A stretch of 8,895 bases of DNA from the NCBI GenBank assembly GCA_937950105.1, contig CALFEM010000145.1, positions 1 to 8,895 on the forward strand. The letters run 5' to 3'. The notes under the pieces are model-generated. The model did not search any database. It saw nothing but the letters and a program-made list of their open reading frames with translations, and was not told the origin of the DNA. Position 1 is the first letter of the stretch. Every line of letters begins with the position of its first letter. Position numbers and translations under genes: made by a program. Below, one piece after another: positions 6,509-8,895 of this stretch. This DNA comes from an uncultured Alphaproteobacteria bacterium (lineage in GTDB: Bacteria > Pseudomonadota > Alphaproteobacteria > Rhizobiales > Hyphomicrobiaceae).

Positions 6509-6520
6509 TATCTCGCCTTT
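6486..6520. repeat. Cluster of inverted repeats over the candidate promoter (possible operator)
   Basis: CCTTT (6486-6490) and AAAGG (6501-6505) form an inverted repeat with a 10-base gap that lies exactly between the -10 and -35 elements. AAAGGC (6501-6506) also forms a second inverted repeat with GCCTTT (6515-6520) across eight bases. Three related half-sites in 35 bp over a promoter is a common operator layout. No U-tract follows on either strand, so it is not an intrinsic terminator. The regulator is unknown. Confidence 0.33.
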
Positions 6521-6563
6521 TAGGTAAACCGTTATTCCGGAGGCTCGGACACCTCGCCTCCTC

Positions 6564-6632
6564 CCAGGCCGGCGGCGACCGGAGGCACGGGGCTTGCAAC
6601 GATCCGGGCGAAGCCGGCGGGACCCGGCCTGG
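6564..6632. repeat. Nine-base inverted repeat in the leader of the GumC-like gene
   Basis: CCAGGCCGG (6564-6572) is matched by its exact reverse complement CCGGCCTGG (6624-6632), 51 bases apart. It could close a large stem-loop in the plus-strand leader. In GC-rich DNA an arm of this length can arise by chance, so function is doubtful. Confidence 0.25.
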
Positions 6633-6694
6633 CCGTTATTGGGCGCGTGTTTCGAGGCACCGGATGTGCCGCGACGGCACAAACCCCTTTCCAC

Positions 6695-6698
6695 AGGG
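6695..6698 (+). promoter_or_regulatory. Ribosome binding site AGGG favouring the ATG at 6707
   Basis: AGGG stands eight bases before the ATG at 6707. Rival starts, GTG at 6647 and ATGs at 6716 and 6770, have no better match. The choice is tentative. Confidence 0.4.
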
Positions 6699-6706
6699 CG
6701 TGCGAC

Positions 6707-8849
6707 ATGGTGCAAATGAGAGAGCGGCTGCTGAGCGGTGGCATCCCGGCAAGCCAATCGGTCGGCGTCATGACCCAGTCGAATGCGCCAGCTCGGGCGC
6801 AGGCCCTGTCCGACGAGCGAGGGCGGTCCCGAAAGGCCACCGACTTCGGCGGCTTCCTCGGCATTCTTGCGCGCCGCGTCCCGAGCATCGCTCTCATCAC
6901 CGCGCTCAGCACGGCAGCGGCACTCGCCTATCTGGCGACGGCCTCCCCCGTCTACACGGCAACCACGTCGTTGTTCATCGATCCGCGCACCCGCGCCGTC
7001 GTGCCGCAGGAAGTCGTGGTCGGCAACCTCGGCTCCGATCAGGCCCTGGTCGAAAGCCAGGTCGCGATCATCGGCTCGGACGGCGTGCTCCGCCGTGTCG
7101 TCAAGGCGATGGCCCTCGACAAGGATCCGGAGTTCGCGCCCGAGCCGTCGTACGGGCTTCTGTCGCGCCTCAAGGCCCTCATCATCAAGCGACCGGAAGC
7201 GGCCGACGCCGAGACGCGCGCCATCCTCTCGCTCTCCGACAACCTGAAGGTCAAGCGCGCCCAGAAGACCTACGTCGTCGACATCGAGGTTGCGTCGTCG
7301 TCGCCGGTCAAGGCCGCGCGCCTCTCGGAAGCCGTCGTCGCCGCCTACCTGGAGGACCAGTCGGCGGCCAAGTCCGACGACGCACGCCGCGCCAACAAGC
7401 TGATCGACTCCCGCCTCGGCGAGCTGCGCACGCAGCTGCGCAAGGCGGAAACACGGATCGACGAATTCAAGAAGGCCAACAAGATCCTCACGTCGGAAGG
7501 CGGTCTCGTCACCGAGCAGCAGTTGACCAAGCTCAATGGCGAGTTGATCACGGCGCGCGCCGTCGCCGCAGAGAGCAAGGCCCGCTTCGAGCAGGTCACC
7601 GTCGCCCTCGCCAACGGCGGCAGCCCCGAGTTCCTGCCCGATGCCATCCGCTCCGGCCTCGTACAGCGTCTGCGCGAGCAATACACGCAGGTCGCGCGCC
7701 GCGAGGCGGCCCTCTCCACCCAGCTCCAGGGCCGCCATCCGGTCCTGATCGAGGTTCGCTCGCAGCTTGAGGAGATGCGCAACCAGATCAATGCCGAGCT
7801 GAAGCGAATCTCGACCAGTGCGAAGAGCGAGTCCCAGATCGCCGAAAACCGCGTTGCCGAGCTGCAGCGCACGCTCGATCGTGCCAAGGAAGACGTCTCG
7901 CGTACCAACACGGCACAGATCCGCCTGCGCGAACTCGAACAGGAAGCCGCCGCCAGCCGCGATCTGCTCAACACCTTCCTCGCCCGCGCCAAGCAGACCC
8001 AGGAACAGCAGAACCTCGCCGTCTCGGAAGCCCGCATCATCTCGCCGGCGAGCGTGCCGACCAAGCCGAGCAAGCCTCTGACGGCGCTCATCCTGGCACT
8101 CGGCCTCCTCGGCGGCCTCGGTCTTGGCCTCGCCCGTGCGCTGGTCATGGATCATCTGGACCGCTCGGTGCGCTCCACCTCGGATCTCGAGGAGCACACG
8201 GGCCTGCGCACACTCGGCGCGTTGCCCGACCTCGGCGACGTCGGCCTCGGCCGACTGCTGTCGGGCAAGGGGGGCAACGAGCCGGTGTCGCTCGGCGATG
8301 TGATGCGCGCGTTGTCGGAGCCAAAGTCGGTCGGCGGCGGATTTGCCTTCCGGCAAGCGGTTCTGCGCCTGCTGTCGCGTACCCGCGCCGGCCTGACGGA
8401 GCATCATCCGGCCGTCGCCATGCTGGTCTCCGCCCATCCAGGCGCTGGCACCTCGTCGACGGCGCTGGCGCTCGCCTATGCCGCGGCTCTTGGCGGCGAG
8501 AAGGTGCTACTCGTCGATGCCGCCTCGAGCGATGTTTCACTTTCCGCAGCGCTCGCCGCCGACCTCGACCATCCGGGTGTGATCGTGCTCGACAACCGCG
8601 CGCATCTGCAGTCCATCACGCGACGTGACCAGCGGTCCGGCCTCGTGTTCCTGCCGATCGCGCTCGCCGACCTGCGCACGCTCAAGGCGCATCAGAGGAA
8701 GCGGCTCGCGCACGGTATCACCGCGCTGTCGCAATCCTACGATCTGGTCGTCATCGATGGCGGCGCCCTGCTGCAGGACGAAAGCGCGGCGTCCTTGTTC
8801 CCGATGGTCGATCAGGTACTGGTCGTGGCCCGCGCCGGCGTGACGGGGG
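6707..8849 (+). CDS. GumC/Wzc/ExoP-like exopolysaccharide chain-length and export protein with degenerate kinase-like domain, 3' end missing
   Basis: This is a polysaccharide co-polymerase of the inner membrane that sets chain length and links synthesis to export. From the ATG at 6707 there are 714 genuine residues. The first membrane helix is at about 57-79, followed by the Wzz-type segment (PVYTATTSLFIDPRT, then GNLGSDQALVESQVAIIGS). A long periplasmic coiled coil and a GNVR-like region at about 320-360 (REAALSTQLQGRHPVL) come next, then the second helix at about 458-481. A C-terminal P-loop domain resembles bacterial tyrosine kinases but is degenerate. The Walker A position reads PGAGTSST (578-585) with Thr582 where Lys is expected. 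Walker A' reads VLLVDAAS with Asp604 but no second Asp at 606. Walker B reads VVIDGG (Asp684). Kinase activity is therefore doubtful. The true C-terminus, where a Tyr cluster could lie, is lost at the adapter. Residues EIGRASWRERV after 8849 are adapter translation. It is divergent from the phosphotransferase. Confidence 0.9.
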
Positions 8850-8895
8850 AGATCGGAAGAGCGTCGTGGAGGGAAAGAGTGTAGATCTCGGTGGT
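8850..8895. other. Illumina adapter remnant (right end, not biological)
   Basis: The last 46 bases, beginning AGATCGGAAGAGCGTCGTG and ending GATCTCGGTGGT, are the reverse complement of the Illumina universal (Read 1) adapter with one difference, G instead of T at 8869. The stop codon at 8882-8884 and the preceding codons of the apparent reading frame are therefore artificial. Confidence 0.96.

Larger units (their letters stand above)
6390..6706. other. Divergent control region between the two exopolysaccharide genes
   Basis: About 317 bases separate the phosphotransferase (minus) from the GumC-like gene (plus). They hold a candidate minus-strand promoter (6480-6508), a cluster of CCTTT/AAAGG inverted repeats over it (6486-6520) and a distant GC-rich inverted repeat (6564-6632). 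A GGAGGC...GCCTCC inverted repeat also lies near 6538-6561. I see no clear promoter for the plus-strand gene. Base composition is less G/C-rich than the coding regions around 6477-6540. Longer start choices on either side would shorten this gap. Confidence 0.5.

Noticed and set aside
6564..6632. Riboswitch or attenuator in the GumC-like leader
   Set aside because: Only one distant 9-bp inverted repeat is visible, with no U-tract and no known aptamer pattern.
6455..8437. 660-codon open frame on the minus strand opposite the GumC-like gene
   Set aside because: It is antisense to a recognisable protein with domains in order. Its translation is Arg/Asp/Gln/Glu-rich without family motifs, as expected for the reverse frame of GC-rich coding DNA.

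Overview
The window is one high-GC bacterial contig with strong G/C bias at third codon positions. Its gene content suggests an alphaproteobacterium, probably Hyphomicrobiales (Rhizobium, Bradyrhizobium or Hyphomicrobium relatives). The evidence is a PrtD/HlyD type I secretion pair beside exopolysaccharide genes, a GGAAC-N17-TGTT promoter of the EcfG general-stress type, and short alphaproteobacterial-looking exported and membrane proteins. The genus cannot be read from the sequence. Both ends are Illumina adapter (1-18 and 8850-8895), so the biological insert is only 19-8849 and both end genes are cut artificially.

Layout. 19-376 (minus): 5' part of a small two-helix membrane protein, open at the adapter. 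377-610: leader region with a very short ORF behind a strong ribosome binding site. 611-646: textbook intrinsic terminator for the next minus-strand gene. 670-1065 (minus): exported His/Tyr-rich protein with a candidate EcfG promoter at 1107-1132. 1066-1307: intergenic, with two imperfect direct repeats two helical turns apart. 1308-3512 and 3509-4849 (plus): type I secretion ABC transporter and its HlyD-family adaptor, overlapping by ATGA. 4850-4946: almost wholly filled by a mirrored 7-nt tandem repeat able to form a long hairpin. 4947-6389 (minus): polyprenyl-phosphate sugar phosphotransferase that starts exopolysaccharide synthesis. 6390-6706: divergent control region. 6707-8849 (plus): GumC/Wzc/ExoP-like chain-length and export protein whose kinase-like domain lacks the Walker A lysine.

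Functionally the right two thirds is a cell-surface or biofilm module. The phosphotransferase loads the first sugar on the lipid carrier, and the GumC-like protein controls chain length and export. The type I system probably exports a protein that acts on, or is held in, the polysaccharide, as PrsDE does in Rhizobium. No RTX-type substrate, TolC-like outer membrane channel, Wzx/Wzy or further glycosyltransferase lies inside the window. No RNA gene, insertion sequence, CRISPR array or phage gene was seen. I found no convincing wholly new system. The most unusual items are the mirrored 7-nt repeat, the degenerate kinase-like domain, the long N-terminal extension of the ABC transporter, and the adapter artefacts.
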